A stretch of 64,000 nucleotides of DNA from Siphonodentalium dalli (GCA_032622095.1 CP136065.1:42755503-42819502), one strand, 5' to 3'. Positions 26,120 to 37,463 are shown, counted from the first letter of the stretch. Made by a program: numbers and translations. The notes: generated by a model not told the origin, from the sequence alone.

Positions 26120-26150
26120 TATACTTCCTTGGTTACACCATGGAAGTATA
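26120..26150. repeat. 31 bp hairpin, copy 1
   Basis: An imperfect palindrome: tatacttcc/ttgg on the left pairs with cca/tggaagtata on the right around a ttaca loop, with a 13 bp stem and one mismatch. An identical copy lies at 28136-28166 in the same orientation, 2,016 bp away, and both are followed by ataa. Such hairpins are typical near the 3' end of Helitron-like elements; that assignment is inference. Confidence 0.8.
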
Positions 26151-26249
26151 ATAATAGGGAAAATCATGAGTGGAAAGAATCGCAGTTTAGGGACGGAAAA
26201 ATGAAGTATGGTGAGTATATGTTGTCCTAACATGTGTAGGTTGATCTCA

Positions 26250-27440
26250 AGTGTTTGGACGTGACCCCACCCCTGCCTCGAAATTGGGTGACGGGATTGG
26301 GAAAACATCAACCCTGGCACAAAATGCGAAGTTTGAGGGCCCGTAACTCCGTTAGTTTCCAACGGATTTTAAAATTATTTTCAGTTTTGCGATCTGCCGC
26401 TGACATAGATTGCATAATACAAATTTCATCTGATTCGGACCCGAATAACACTTTGGTTATTGGAAAGCATATGGGCCCAAATTCAAAATTGGATGGCCAA
26501 AATCTCCGCCAATTTCACACGAATTTACGATTTGTTTTCAGCTTCGTGATCAACGTATATGGTAGATGTTACATTCCAAGTTTCATCTGATTCGGAGAAG
26601 AATACAAAAATGGTACAACGGACCACCCCTCCCCTGACCCACAATACTGAACCGACACTGGCAAAATTTGGCCCACCGCGTGCCCTCTTCAGTCCGTACG
26701 TATTTTCGTATCAGATGACATCCTATGTTCGATATCTTCGGAGGAGATGTGTTATCAAGCACATGGGCCCAAAATTGCAAAGTTTGAGGGCCCGCAATTC
26801 TTTCAGTTTTCGATGGATTTTCCAAAAATTTTCAGTTTCTAGATCGGCTGATGTTGCAGATGTTATATTCCAAGTTTCATCTGATTCCGAGAAGAATTAA
26901 AAATTGGTACCACGGACCACCCCTCCCCAGACCCACAATACTGAACCGACACTAGCAAAATTTGGCCCACCGCGTGCCCTCTTCAGTCCGTACGTATTTT
27001 CGTATCAGATGACATCCTATGTTCGATATCTTCGGAGGAGATGTGTTATCAAGCGCATGGGCCCAAAATTGCAAAGTTTGAGGGCCCGCAATTCTTTCAG
27101 TTTTCGATGGATTTTCGAAATTCTTTCAGTTTCTAGATCGGCTGATGTTGCAGATGTTATATTCCAAGTTTTATCTGATTCGGAGAAGAATTAAAAATTG
27201 GTACCACGGACCACCCCTCCCCATACCCACAATAATGAACAGACACTGGCAAAATTTGGCCCACCGCGTGCACTCTTTCGTCCGCACACGTTGGCGTGTC
27301 AGATGGCATCCAAACTTCGACATCTTCGGAGGAGATGTGTTATCAAGCACATGGGCCCAAATTGCAAACTTTGAGGGCCCGTAACTCTTGCATTTCTTCT
27401 CGGATTTCAAAAATCCTTTCCGATGTGGGTTTGTTTTCGT
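26250..27440 (+). repeat. ~295 bp tandem repeats (three good copies plus diverged flanks)
   Basis: The marker gggcccaaaattgcaaag followed by tttgagggcccg occurs at about 26765, 27059 and 27353, with weaker relatives near 26318 and 26466. Each unit also holds ccaagttt(c/t)atctgattc and a gaccacccctcccc block. Open frames on both strands follow the unit and are not genes. Confidence 0.85.
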
Positions 27441-27654
27441 GCAGGGAATCCACATACTTAAATAGATGAATGTCGATCGAAACTTTTTTTTCTCGAAAAT
27501 TTTGCCCCCACCCCAGCATCAAAATATATGTCCGACCCTATCCAATTTTGTTTCTCGGACTAAACTGACAACGATCAACACGACTGTGAAAACTAAATGC
27601 AGTTATCTGGAATGCTACGAGAGTACAGCATAGTAAATCAAATAGAGGTTTGCC

Positions 27655-28166
27655 TATTTATGGGCGGTAACTCCTCAGGGAAAGCGCGGACACAAGTTTT
27701 GATGCCCGTGGGCAGTAGGGCATATCGAGGTGTGCATACGGTCCAATTTTCGATGCTCTGCTCCTTATAATTTCAGAGATAATAAAATCACATTTTTTTA
27801 TATAAAGGGAGATAACTCCGTGGGATAAACGCGGACAATATTCTTTATGAGCCAAAGGCATAAAACTCATTTACCCCAATATACTTACCAATCTTGAGTT
27901 TTCTAATCCTAATACTTTCAGATATTAGGGAGTTGAAAAATAGTATAGTATAATAATAATGAAAAATAATCGAAAAAGGGCAATAACTCTGTTAAAAGAT
28001 ATTGTACCAACATGCGGATACCTTTATTTTTAGTAGACCTTGAATGCCTACAATCGCTAGAGATTTCACGTTCCTACTGCCATTAGTTTCTGAGTATTTC
28101 CAAATAAACGGAAAACGGCACCAGTACAAAAACAATATACTTCCTTGGTTACACCATGGAAGTATA
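27655..28166. mobile_element. pearl/Helitron-like tandem-core element end with terminal hairpin
   Basis: Three diverged core units begin gggcggtaactcc (27662), aagggagataactcc (27805) and aaagggcaataactctg (27975), spaced about 145-170 bp. The last is followed by a unique tail and the 31 bp hairpin at 28136-28166. A short core-repeat block plus a terminal hairpin resembles bivalve pearl/HINE-type non-autonomous Helitron relatives. No transposase or helicase is present. The left boundary is uncertain; the hairpin at 26120 may mark a second, nested or tandem member. Confidence 0.5.
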
Positions 28167-28343
28167 ATAAGAGACAATTTTCAAGCCAGAATAATTGAGC
28201 ATATTAATTTATTAAATATTTCGAGTCAGGTAAACGTGGAATGTATAACTCAAATAGTCTACAAGATGATAAGACATCTATGAAATAGGAAAACTAGAAA
28301 TGAAATTAAAGGTAAACAAATAAAAAGTCAAAATGAGCCAACA

Positions 28344-28544
28344 GTGCATAATTTAATAAAATCGGGTAAAAATGAATTAAAGAGAGGCAAAGTTAATCAG
28401 ATGAAGTTGACTAGTGGACAAGGGCAATCTAAACTCGATAATAGAACTCCGAAAACAATAATTGAACAAATGAGCCAAAAGATCGCTCATCTAAAGGAAG
28501 TGAAAACTAAAAAATATGGGTTCTATGAAACACAAAAACATTGA
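28344..28544 (+). pseudogene. Gag/Pol linker frame, array copy A
   Basis: A 66-codon lysine/glutamine-rich frame with a low-complexity basic character (KSGKNELKRGKVNQ) and no recognised domain. It overlaps the following protease frame in the +1 frame. The same frame recurs at 30808-31008 and 36717-36917, with a single G-to-D change in copy C. It probably belongs to the Gag C-terminus or the Gag-Pol linker. Confidence 0.5.
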
Positions 28545-28767
28545 TATGAATTGTACAACAAATAGACCTGAGTTTAAAATTAGTAGCACAAATTACAATT
28601 ATCCTGGTGACACTGGCAAACTTTTGGAGGAACATGTACCATGTTCCATTATAACAATGATTAGAAAACAAAGGGTAAGGGCTTTGTTGGATAGTGGAGC
28701 TGATTGTTCACTAATTAATATAAACTTGTATGAAAAATTTCAGGATCGACCCAAACTTATTAAGTAA
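28516..28767 (+). pseudogene. retropepsin-like protease fragment, array copy A
   Basis: The 83-codon frame carries the aspartic protease signature VRALLDSGADCSLI (residues ~55-68), the usual retroviral-type D-S/T-G active site. The frame stops soon after, before the flap and the second hydrophobic glycine motif, so it is incomplete. It lies in the +1 frame relative to the preceding Gag-like frame and overlaps it by about 29 bp. Confidence 0.75.
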
Positions 28768-29090
28768 CAGGCTAATGTTACCTCAGCAAGCGATGATACC
28801 TGGAAATAATAGGGTATATAAACCTCGATTTTAAGATATATAAACTTAAAGTTATTCATAGGTTATACATAACTAAGAATTTAAACAGGTCACTTATACT
28901 TGGACGGGATTGTTTTGTGAGAAAATGGAGTACGAATGTATTTTGATTGGGAGCCATGAAAATTATAAATCAATTAGTGGCCCGTGTACCTGATATACAT
29001 ATAGTGTCTTTAATATGACTGAAAACTAATTGTAAACTGCGACCTAGAACGGGGGCGATTTGTTTTGCAAAAATAGTTGGGGGAACTAAA

Positions 29091-30020
29091 ATGTTTAATT
29101 CTCCATTCATAATAACGACTGCTATAGAACGTGGTTATCTCAGCCAACACCCAGGGGTAACATTGGAAGAGTCGGTAACAGCTAAAAACGATTGTATTCC
29201 CATAAAAATCCTTAATAAAACTGACAGGCATCATAATTTGAAACGCAGCTGTTTTGTCGGGAGGATACTCCCAACTACTTCTGAAGTAAGCGATTTACGT
29301 GTCCATGTGGAAGATATTGATGCAGAACCAGGATATTTAAAGACAGTCACTGATTTGGTATTAAATAATGAGTATATTTTTGCTGCAAAAGCTACCCAAT
29401 TAGGTGAGACATCAACTTATAAAATGACCATTGCTACTGGAAAACATGCACCGATCGCATTAAAACCGTATCGAGTACCTTTACATGGGAGACAATTCTT
29501 TAAGTATGCTATTGATTCAATGGAACATGCGGGCATTATAACAAAATCCCAGAGTAATTGGCGAAACCCGTGCATCATGGTGCCTAAACGTGATGGTACG
29601 TGGAGGTTTTGTTGTGACTTTCGGCCGTTCAATAAAATAACAAAGACAATTTCTTATCCTTTGCCTATAATTGATGATATAATTTCAGAGTTAAAGGGCT
29701 CTAAAAATGTTACGTTATTAGACGCACGACAGGGATGTCATTCGACACCTATAGCTCAGCAGAACAGGGAGAAAACTAAATTTACTTGTTTCTATGGAAA
29801 CTACATGTTCAATCACTCAGCGTATGGTTTAAAAACTGTTCCGGGAGCATATAGCGCATTGGTGGAAATTGTTTTAAAAGGGCTAACTAATTTACTAGAA
29901 CATACTTTTGCATACATAAATAATACGTGCACTCTTGACTATGTTGGGTCCCCAATTTATTTATCACGTCACGTGTCGTTATCTAAAAACATCCAGATAT
30001 CGATGGAAAATTATTTATGA
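29091..30020 (+). pseudogene. Ty3/gypsy-type RT (catalytically dead, truncated), copy A
   Basis: The 309-codon frame contains the Ty3 RT series: PYRVPLHGRQ, GIITKSQSNWRNPCIMVPKRDG, WRFCCDFRPFNK, YPLPIIDDIISEL, LLDARQG (first catalytic Asp region), REKTKFTCFYGNYMF, AYGLKTVPGAY. The expected YxDD box reads YINN (about residues 276-279), so both catalytic aspartates are Asn. The frame ends about 30 residues later with no thumb, RNase H or integrase. The upstream part (residues 1-120) corresponds to the protease-RT linker. It is a non-functional relic; sister copies lie at 35118-35929 and 37464-38393. Confidence 0.85.
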
Positions 30021-30316
30021 ATTTGAATTAGATGAACCATTTGTTTTTATTCAGACTATTATCAAAAACTGAACTTATTATCCTACTGATAAAGGAAAGT
30101 ATACACAAATTTGATCTGATTATTATTATGATATTAAAAGTGATTATTGTGATATAATGTATTGTTTAATATTTCAATGTTTAGAAGGAAAATAAAAAAA
30201 ATAAAGGAATATAATAGAATAAAACAAATTGTTCACCATGGGAGTGTTTCAGTGTTAAATCCTTTAGTTTGAAGACATACGCTCATTTAAAAAAAATTCT
30301 ATTTATATTTTAAAAA

Positions 30317-30577
30317 GTGAAAAAGAAAGATACTATCGCCATCAGTACTAATATCGGGACCAAATATAGGGGGCCTCGACCTCAAATTAATCTGAGGGCG
30401 ATACAAATGAAAAAGGAAACAGTAAGGCCAGTTATTCCTTTAAATTCACAGGGTTTTGTAAGGAATCAACGCTCTGGGACGCCATTTTGTTGTGAATATT
30501 GTCTAAAAGGGGGTCATTATATAGACTGGTGTTGGTTGCGCCAGGCAGAGGAAAAACGAAGGAAAAATTTAAACTAA
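30317..30577 (+). pseudogene. Gag zinc-knuckle segment at the copy A/B junction
   Basis: The 86-codon frame is basic and ends in a CCHC knuckle, CEYCLKGGHYIDWC (C-x2-C-x4-H-x4-C), the nucleic-acid-binding motif of LTR-retroelement Gag. It lies ~300 bp after the RT stop of the previous unit with no LTR between. A stop at 30577 separates it from the next conserved segment (30595 on), so Gag is broken. The first codon is uncertain because no upstream capsid domain is seen. Confidence 0.7.
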
Positions 30578-30979
30578 GTGGTTCATTTTTTAAGGTGGCC
30601 GTAAAATGGAACGAAACAAATCAAAAGAAAATAAGAGACAATTTTCAAGCCAGAATAATTGAGCATATTAATTTATTAAATATTTCGAGTCAGGTAAACG
30701 TGGAATGTATAACTCAGATAGTCTACAAGATGATAAGACATCTATGAAATAGGAAAACTAGAAATGAAATTAAAGGTAAACAAATAAAAAGTCAAAATGA
30801 GCCAACAGTGCATAATTTAATAAAATCGGGTAAAAATGAATTAAAGAGAGGCAAAGTTAATCAGATGAAGTTGACTAGTGGACAAGGGCAATCTAAACTC
30901 GATAATAGAACTCCGAAAACAATAATTGAACAAATGAGCCAAAAGATCGCTCATCTAAAGGAAGTGAAAACTAAAAAAT

Positions 30980-31231
30980 ATGGGTTCTATGAAACACAAA
31001 AACATTGATATGAATTGTGCAACAAATAGACCTGAGTTTAAAATTAGTAGCACAAATTACAATTATCCTGGTGACACTGGCAAACTTTTGGAGGAACATG
31101 TACCATGTTCCATTATAACAATGATTAGAAAACAAAGGGTAAGGGCTTTGTTGGATAGTGGAGCTGATTGTTCACTAATTAATATAAACTTGTATGAAAA
31201 ATTTCAGGATCGACCCAAACTTATTAAGTAA
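30980..31231 (+). pseudogene. retropepsin-like protease fragment, array copy B
   Basis: It is essentially identical to the copy A protease frame, including LLDSGADCSLI, with one T-to-A change near the N-terminus. The downstream RT frame of this copy is split by the Helitron. Confidence 0.75.
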
Positions 31232-31554
31232 CAGGCTAATGTTACCTCAGCAAGCGATGATACCTGGAAATAATAGGGTATATAAACCTCGATTTTAAGA
31301 TATATAAACTTAAAGTTATTCATAGGTTACACATAACTAAGAATTTAAACAGGTCACTTATACTTGGACGGGATTTTTTGGTGAGAAAATGGAGTACGAA
31401 TGTATTTTGATTGGGAGCCATGAACATTATAAATCAATTAGTGGCCCTTGTACCTGATATACATATAGTGTCTTTAATATGACTGAAAACTAATTGTAAA
31501 CTGCGACCTAGAACGGGGGCGATTTGTTTTGCAAAAATAGTTGGGGGAACTAAA

Positions 31555-31672
31555 ATGTTTAATTCTCCATTCATAATAACGACTGCTATAGAACGTGGTT
31601 ATCTCAGCCAACATCCAGGGGTAACATTGGAAGAGTCGGTAACAGCTAAAAAAGATTGTATTCCCATAAAAA
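31555..31672 (+). pseudogene. 5' part of the copy B RT frame, cut by Helitron insertion
   Basis: The first ~39 codons match the start of the copy A RT frame (MFNSPFIITTAIERG). At 31672/31673 the sequence leaves the retroelement exactly after cataaaaa and enters Helitron sequence. The frame resumes at 35118. Confidence 0.9.
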
Positions 31673-31859
31673 TCTATATCTATATTTGCGAATGTCTGTC
31701 TGTCTTTCTGTCTGTCTGTCTGTCTGTCTGTGTTCTATAGAAATTCACCGGGGACCACCAAGATGATGCCAAAGGGGTCTATTAGGAGTAACTTTTTACG
31801 AGAAAGATAATGGTCGGGGTTAAAATTTTATAAAGTGACACCGTTGTTGTCAGGGGCAG

Positions 31860-33060
31860 AAAAGGGGGAGGGGCAGAAAAAAAATTTGTCTGCGATTGCC
31901 ACGAAACTTATATATAATCATCCCCATAATATGAGGAATCTAATGGTGTGTTTTAAATATGGCAAAAGTCGCGCCGTTCGCGTCAGGGGTGCCCGGAAGG
32001 GGGAGGGGCAGATTTTTTTCTGTCGCCGATTGCCACGAAACTTACATATAGTCATCCCCATGATATGAAGAATCCAACGGTGTGGTTTAAATATGTCAAA
32101 AGTGGCGTCGTTCGAATCAGATTTGCACGAAAGGGGAGAGGGGCACCAAAATTGATAAAACTAATTTTAGCGCCGATTTCCACCAAATTGATATATATTC
32201 TTCTTCATGATACAAGGAATCTAATTGTGCGATTTAACAACGCCAAATTGTTGTCGTTTGGATGAGAGATTGGGTGGGGGTGGGCACTAACTTTGATAAT
32301 AATTGGTTTAGTCGCCGATTGCCACCATACTTATACAAAAGCATCCCCATGGTATGAGGAGTCTAATGGTACGGCTTATATCTGTCAAGTGTGGCCTCAT
32401 TCGAGTCAGGGGTGTATTGACAGGGACAGGGGCACCAAATTTGATGCACAATTTTTTTGGCCCCAATTTCCACCAAATTGATACACTTTCTTATCTGAGG
32501 AATCTGATCGTGTGATTTAAAGACGCCATAGTGGTGCTGTTTATGTGAGAGATGGGGAGGGAGGGATTGGCACCAAATTTGATAAAAAAAAAACATTGCT
32601 TAAGTCGCCGATTATCACCAAACTTATAAACAATCATCTCCGTGATATCAGGAGTGTAATTGTGTGGTTTAAGGATTTCACAAGTGGGGCCATTCGAGTC
32701 AGTGGTGTACAGATATGAGAGGGACATTATATCTATATGTTTAGTGCCGATTTCCACCAGATTGATACATATTCTTCTCCGTGATACGAGGAATCTTATC
32801 GTGTGGTTTAGACACAACAAATTGGTGCCCTATGGGTGAAAGATATGGGGACCTTTAATTTGATACGAATTTGTATACTCGCCAATTTTCACCAATTTCA
32901 TATATATGCATCTATAATCTCTAATGAGTCTTAGTGTGTGCAGCTTGAGTCCGAAATAGGGACGGGAGGGTTACCAAAAACTGATACAAAATATTTTTAG
33001 TACCAATTACCATCAAATTCAGACACGTTCTTCTCAAATGATACAAGAAATCAAAGTGTG
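31860..33060 (+). repeat. ~140 bp core repeats inside the Helitron
   Basis: About nine diverged units are marked by cgccgatt(g/t)ccacc followed about 20 bp later by catgatat/gatacgaggaatct and then gtgtggtttaa. Marker positions are near 31894, 32029, 32170, 32312, 32461, 32603, 32747, 32882 and 32999, spacing about 117-149 bp. Alternate units look more alike (aaacttata versus aaattgata types), suggesting a dimeric higher-order unit. Confidence 0.8.
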
Positions 33061-33486
33061 CTGTCTGTCTGTCTTTCTGTATGTCTGTGTGTTCTATATA
33101 TAACTTCACGCGGTACAATCGAAGAGGCAAAAGAAGATACAAATATATTTGGCACTAATTTCCAACAAATTCATACATGTTCTAATCTAATGATATACCA
33201 TGAATTAAATCACATTTGGTGTCGTTTGCATCACGGATGGAGTGCGGATATGCACTATCATAGATAAGATTGCTATTCGCCGATATCCACATATAAGTTA
33301 TATATAGTCACCCAGGCCATCTCCATATCATTTTAAGGAGATTTGGGCGTTCACATTTCACAATCCCGACAAATGGTAACCCACTTATAAGTCACTTGAA
33401 CAACTATATCTTCTTAATTGTCATATGTATATGGGGATGGCAATCAGGACATTCACACAATGAGCTAGCAAAAAGAGATACATAGA

Positions 33487-34240
33487 TTATTTGAGAGATG
33501 GGGAGGGAGGGATTGGCACCAAATTTGACAAAAAAACATTGTTTAGTCGCCGATTATCACCAAACTTATAAACAATCATCTCCATGATATCAGGAGTGTA
33601 ATTGTGTGGTTTAAGGATGTCATAAGTGGGGCCATTCGAGTCAGTGGTGTATAGAGATGAGAGGGACATTATATCTATATGTTTAGTGCCGATTTCCACC
33701 AGATTGATACATATTCTTCTCCGTGATACGAGGAATCTTATCGTATGGTTTAGACACAACAAATTGGTGCCCTATGGGTGAGAGATATGGGGACCTTCAA
33801 TTTGATACGAATTTGAATACTCGCCAATTTTCACCAATTTCATATATATGCATCTCTAATCTCTAATGAGTCTTAGTGTGTGCAGCTTGAGTCCGAAATA
33901 GGGACGGGAGGGTCACCAAAAAACTGATACAACATATTTTATCTAATGATATACCATGAATTAAATCACAGTTGGTGTCGTTTGCGTCACGGATGGCGAG
34001 CGGATATGCACTATCATAGATAAGATTGCTATTCGCCGATATCCATATATAAATTATAAATAGTCACCCAGGCCATCTCCATATCATTTCAAGGAGATTT
34101 GGGCGTTCAATTTCACAATCCAGGTTAATGGTAACCCACTTATAAGTCACTTGAACAATTATATCTTCTTAATTGTCATATTTATATGGGGATGGCAATC
34201 AGGACATTCACACAATGAGCTAGCAAAAAGAGATACATAG
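33487..34240 (+). repeat. internal duplication of Helitron segments
   Basis: Sequence from gagagatggggagggaggg (33493) repeats the segment at ~32540 with few changes. The block atctaatgatataccatg at ~33185 recurs at ~33941, including the following tatgcactatcatagataag and the agctagcaaaaagagatac end. The duplications are offset by about 750-950 bp and enlarge the 3' half of the element. Confidence 0.8.
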
Positions 34241-35117
34241 AAGAAGCATTAAACGTATATTTATCATTCTATTGAAGAGATTCATATATTCGTGCAAACT
34301 GAGAGACCTCGAACCGTCAGAGGATTGCATATATATTATAACAAAATTGAGTCTGGCCCATTCAATACAGTTTCCACAAAAAAAGTTACAATTTGTCAGG
34401 ATATATGGCCTGTTCAAAAATAGTGGTCACAGTGTGCAGTCATATATAGTTTCTTCTGATATACAATACAATGCAGTTAGTAGCACATGACATTTCAGGA
34501 TCCTCCCAATACTGACATCTGACAAGGGGTTTAGAACAGACTCATCGACTGAAATAAACAACTCAAAATCTCGCTCTGTGTCTGGCAAATGTAGCTGATA
34601 TGCGCGCGCAGCAACATTTCGTTGAAACTGAGAATATTTAGACAATATATAGCACCATGAACAGACGAGCACCTGGACATTTCTTTGAAACATCTGTATC
34701 TTCATGGAGATATGGTAGCCAGGTATCCTCGAGATCTTAGTCCAACCCACTAGATTGATTGATACATCTCAATATGTAAAACCCAATTGTCATCTTTTAT
34801 TTATGCGAACTAATGTCTTTATGATGTCCATGTATCATATTATAACGTCTGACGTATACGCAGTTGTAAGTAAATAAATACTTCATTATTGGTGGAACGG
34901 ATTATTCGCGATAAACAGAATGACAATTGACAAGGTGGGCCACTACTTATATTCCATGACTGTAATAATCATGTTTTGTGATGCTATTTGAATATACAAT
35001 TTATGAGAAAACGTATAACACTTTGAACAAGAGTGTTCTCTACTCCCAACAAATATCCACAGCATACAGATGGTTTCACATCGCATTAACCTGGGCAACG
35101 CCGGGTAACCCTGCTAG

Positions 35118-35929
35118 TCCTTAATAAAACTGACAGGCATCATAATTTGAAACGCAGCTGTTTTGTCGGGAGGATACTCCCAACTACTTCTGAAGTAAGC
35201 GATTTACGTGTCCATGTGGAAGATATTGATGCAGAACCAGGATATTTAAAGACAGTCACTGATTTGGTATTAAATAATGAGTATATTTTTGCTGCAAAAG
35301 CTACCCAATTAGGTGAGACATCAACTTATAAAATGACCATTGCTACTGGAAAACATGCACCGATCGCATTAAAACCGTATCGAGTACCTTTACATGGGAG
35401 ACAACTCTTTAAGTAAGCTATTGATTCAATGGAACATGCGGGCATTATAACAAAATCCCAGAGTAATTGGCGAAACCCGTGCATCATGGTGCCTAAACGT
35501 GATGGTACGTGGAGGTTTTGTTGTGACTTTCAGCCGTTCAATAAAATAACAAAGACAATTTCTTATCCTTTGCCTATAATTGATGATATAATTTCAGAGT
35601 TAAAGGGCTCTAAAAATGTTACGTTATTAGACGCACGACAGGGATGTCATTCGACACCTATAGCTCAGCAGAACAGGGAGAAAACTAAATTTACTTGTTT
35701 CTATGGAAACTACATGTTCAATCACTCAGCGTATGGTTTAAAAACTGTTCCGGGAGCATATAGCGCATTGGTGGAAATTGTTTTAAAAGGGCTAACTAAT
35801 TTACTAAAACATACTTTTGCATACATAAATAATACGTGCACTCTTGACTATGTTGGGTCCCCAATTTATCTATCACGTCACGTGACGTTATCTAAAAACA
35901 TCCAGATATTGATGGAAAATTATTTATGA
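35118..35929 (+). pseudogene. 3' part of the copy B RT frame with an extra stop
   Basis: The frame resumes exactly at the Helitron 3' boundary. It matches copy A but has a T-to-A change creating a TAA stop at about 35414-35416 (lysine then stop where copies A and C read lysine-tyrosine), so it is doubly broken. The YINN replacement of the catalytic box is shared with the other copies. Confidence 0.85.
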
Positions 35930-36224
35930 ATTTGAATTAGTTGAACCATTTGTTTTTATTCAGACTATTATCAAAAACTGAACTTATTATCCTACTGATA
36001 AAGGAAAGTATACACAAATTTGATCTGATTATTATTATGATATTAAAAGTGATTATTGTGATATAATGTATTGTTTAATATTTCAATGTTTAGAAGGAAA
36101 ATAAAAAAATAAAGGAATATAATAGAATAAAACAAATTGTTCACCATGGGAGTGTTTCAGTGTTAAATCCTTTAGTTTGAAGACATACGCTCATTTAAAC
36201 AAAATTCTATTTATATTTTAAAAA

Positions 36225-36656
36225 GTGAAAAAGAAAGATACTATCGCCATCAGTACTAATATCGGGACCAAATATAGGGGGCCTCGACCTCAAAATAATC
36301 TGAGGGCGATACAAATGAAAAAGGAAACAGTAAGGCCAGTTATTCCTTTAAATTCACAGGGTTTTGTAAGGAATCAACGCCCTGGGACGTCTTTTTGTTG
36401 TGAATATTGTCTAAAAAGGGGGTCATTATATAGACTGGTGTTGGTTGCGCCAGGCAGAGGAAAAACGAAGGAAAAATTTAAACTAAGTGGTTCAAATTTT
36501 AAGGTGGCCGTAAAATGGAACGAAACAAATCAAAAGAAAATAAGAGACAATTTTCAAGCCAGAATAATTGAGCATATTAATTTATTAAATATTTCGAGTC
36601 AGGTAAACGTGGAATGTATAACTCAAATAGTCTACAAGATGATAAGACATCTATGA
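36225..36656 (+). pseudogene. Gag zinc-knuckle segment at the copy B/C junction (frameshifted)
   Basis: It is the counterpart of 30317-30577. One extra A in the run before ggggg shifts the frame inside the knuckle, so CEYCLK is followed by RGSLYRL and the His and last Cys are lost. The shift opens the reading frame into the downstream segment (KWNETNQKKIRDNF...) to 36656. That longer frame is therefore an accident, not a restored Gag. Confidence 0.75.
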
Positions 36657-36888
36657 AATACGAAAACTAGAAATGAAATTAAAGGTAAACAAATAAAAAG
36701 TCAAAATGAGCCAACAGTGCATAATTTAATAAAATCGGATAAAAATGAATTAAAGAGAGGCAAAGTTAATCAGATGAAGTTGACTAGTGGACAAGGGCAA
36801 TCTAAACTCGATAATAGAACTCCGAAAACAATAATTGAACAAATGAGCCAAAAGATCGCTCATCTAAAGGAAGTGAAAACTAAAAAAT

Positions 36889-37140
36889 ATGGGTTCTATG
36901 AAACACAAAAACATTGATATGAATTGTGCAACAAATAGACCTGAGTTTAAAATTAGTAGCACAAATTACAATTATCCTGGTGACACTGGCAAACTTTTGG
37001 AGGAACATGTACCATGTTCCATTATAACAATGATTAGAAAACAAAGGGTAAGGGCTTTGTTGGATAGTGGAGCTGATTGTTCACTAATTAATATAAACTT
37101 GTATGAAAAATTTCAGGATCGACCCAAACTTATTAAGTAA
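36889..37140 (+). pseudogene. retropepsin-like protease fragment, array copy C
   Basis: Identical in motif and length to copies A and B (LLDSGADCSLI). It is followed by the copy C RT frame at 37464 after ~320 bp of frame-broken linker. Confidence 0.75.
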
Positions 37141-37463
37141 CAGGCTAATGTTACCTCAGCAAGCGATGATACCTGGAATTAATAGGGTATATAAACCTCG
37201 ATTTTAAGATATATAAACTTAAAGTTATTCATAGGTTATACATAACTAAGAATTTAAACAGGTCACTTATACTTGGACGGGATTTTTTTGTGAGAAAATG
37301 GAGTACGAATGTATTTTGATTGGGAGCCATGAAAATTAGAAATCAATTAGTGGCCCTTGTACCTGATATACATATAGTGTCTTTAATATGACTGAAAACT
37401 AATTGTAAACTGCGACCTAGAACGGGGGCGATTTGTTTTGCAAAAATAGTTGGGGGAACTAAA

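Larger units (their letters stand above)
31673..35117 (+). mobile_element. complete non-autonomous Helitron, 3,445 bp
   Basis: The insert begins TC (31673-31674) and ends CTAG (35114-35117) between host A and T; the uninterrupted sites in array copies A and C read ...aaaaa|tccttaat.... There is no target-site duplication. A 3' hairpin (35089-35106: acctgggc and gccgggt arms, one wobble and one bulge) ends 7 bp before CTAG. These are the diagnostic termini of canonical Helitrons. Internally it has a TCTG microsatellite near the 5' end (~31690-31735), a degenerate ~140 bp core-repeat block (31.86-33.06 kb), an internal ~0.95 kb duplication and a unique ~0.9 kb 3' region. No Rep/helicase frame is present, so it needed an autonomous partner. 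Its tandem core resembles bivalve pearl-type elements. Confidence 0.92.

Noticed and set aside
30020-30316. LTR between tandem retroelement units
   Set aside because: The ~300 bp between RT stop and the next Gag has no TG...CA-bounded repeated structure, primer-binding site or polypurine tract that I can identify, and it occurs once per unit.
36225-36656. A longer, apparently intact Gag frame in the third unit
   Set aside because: It arises from a one-base insertion that destroys the zinc knuckle, so it is damage rather than a better gene.
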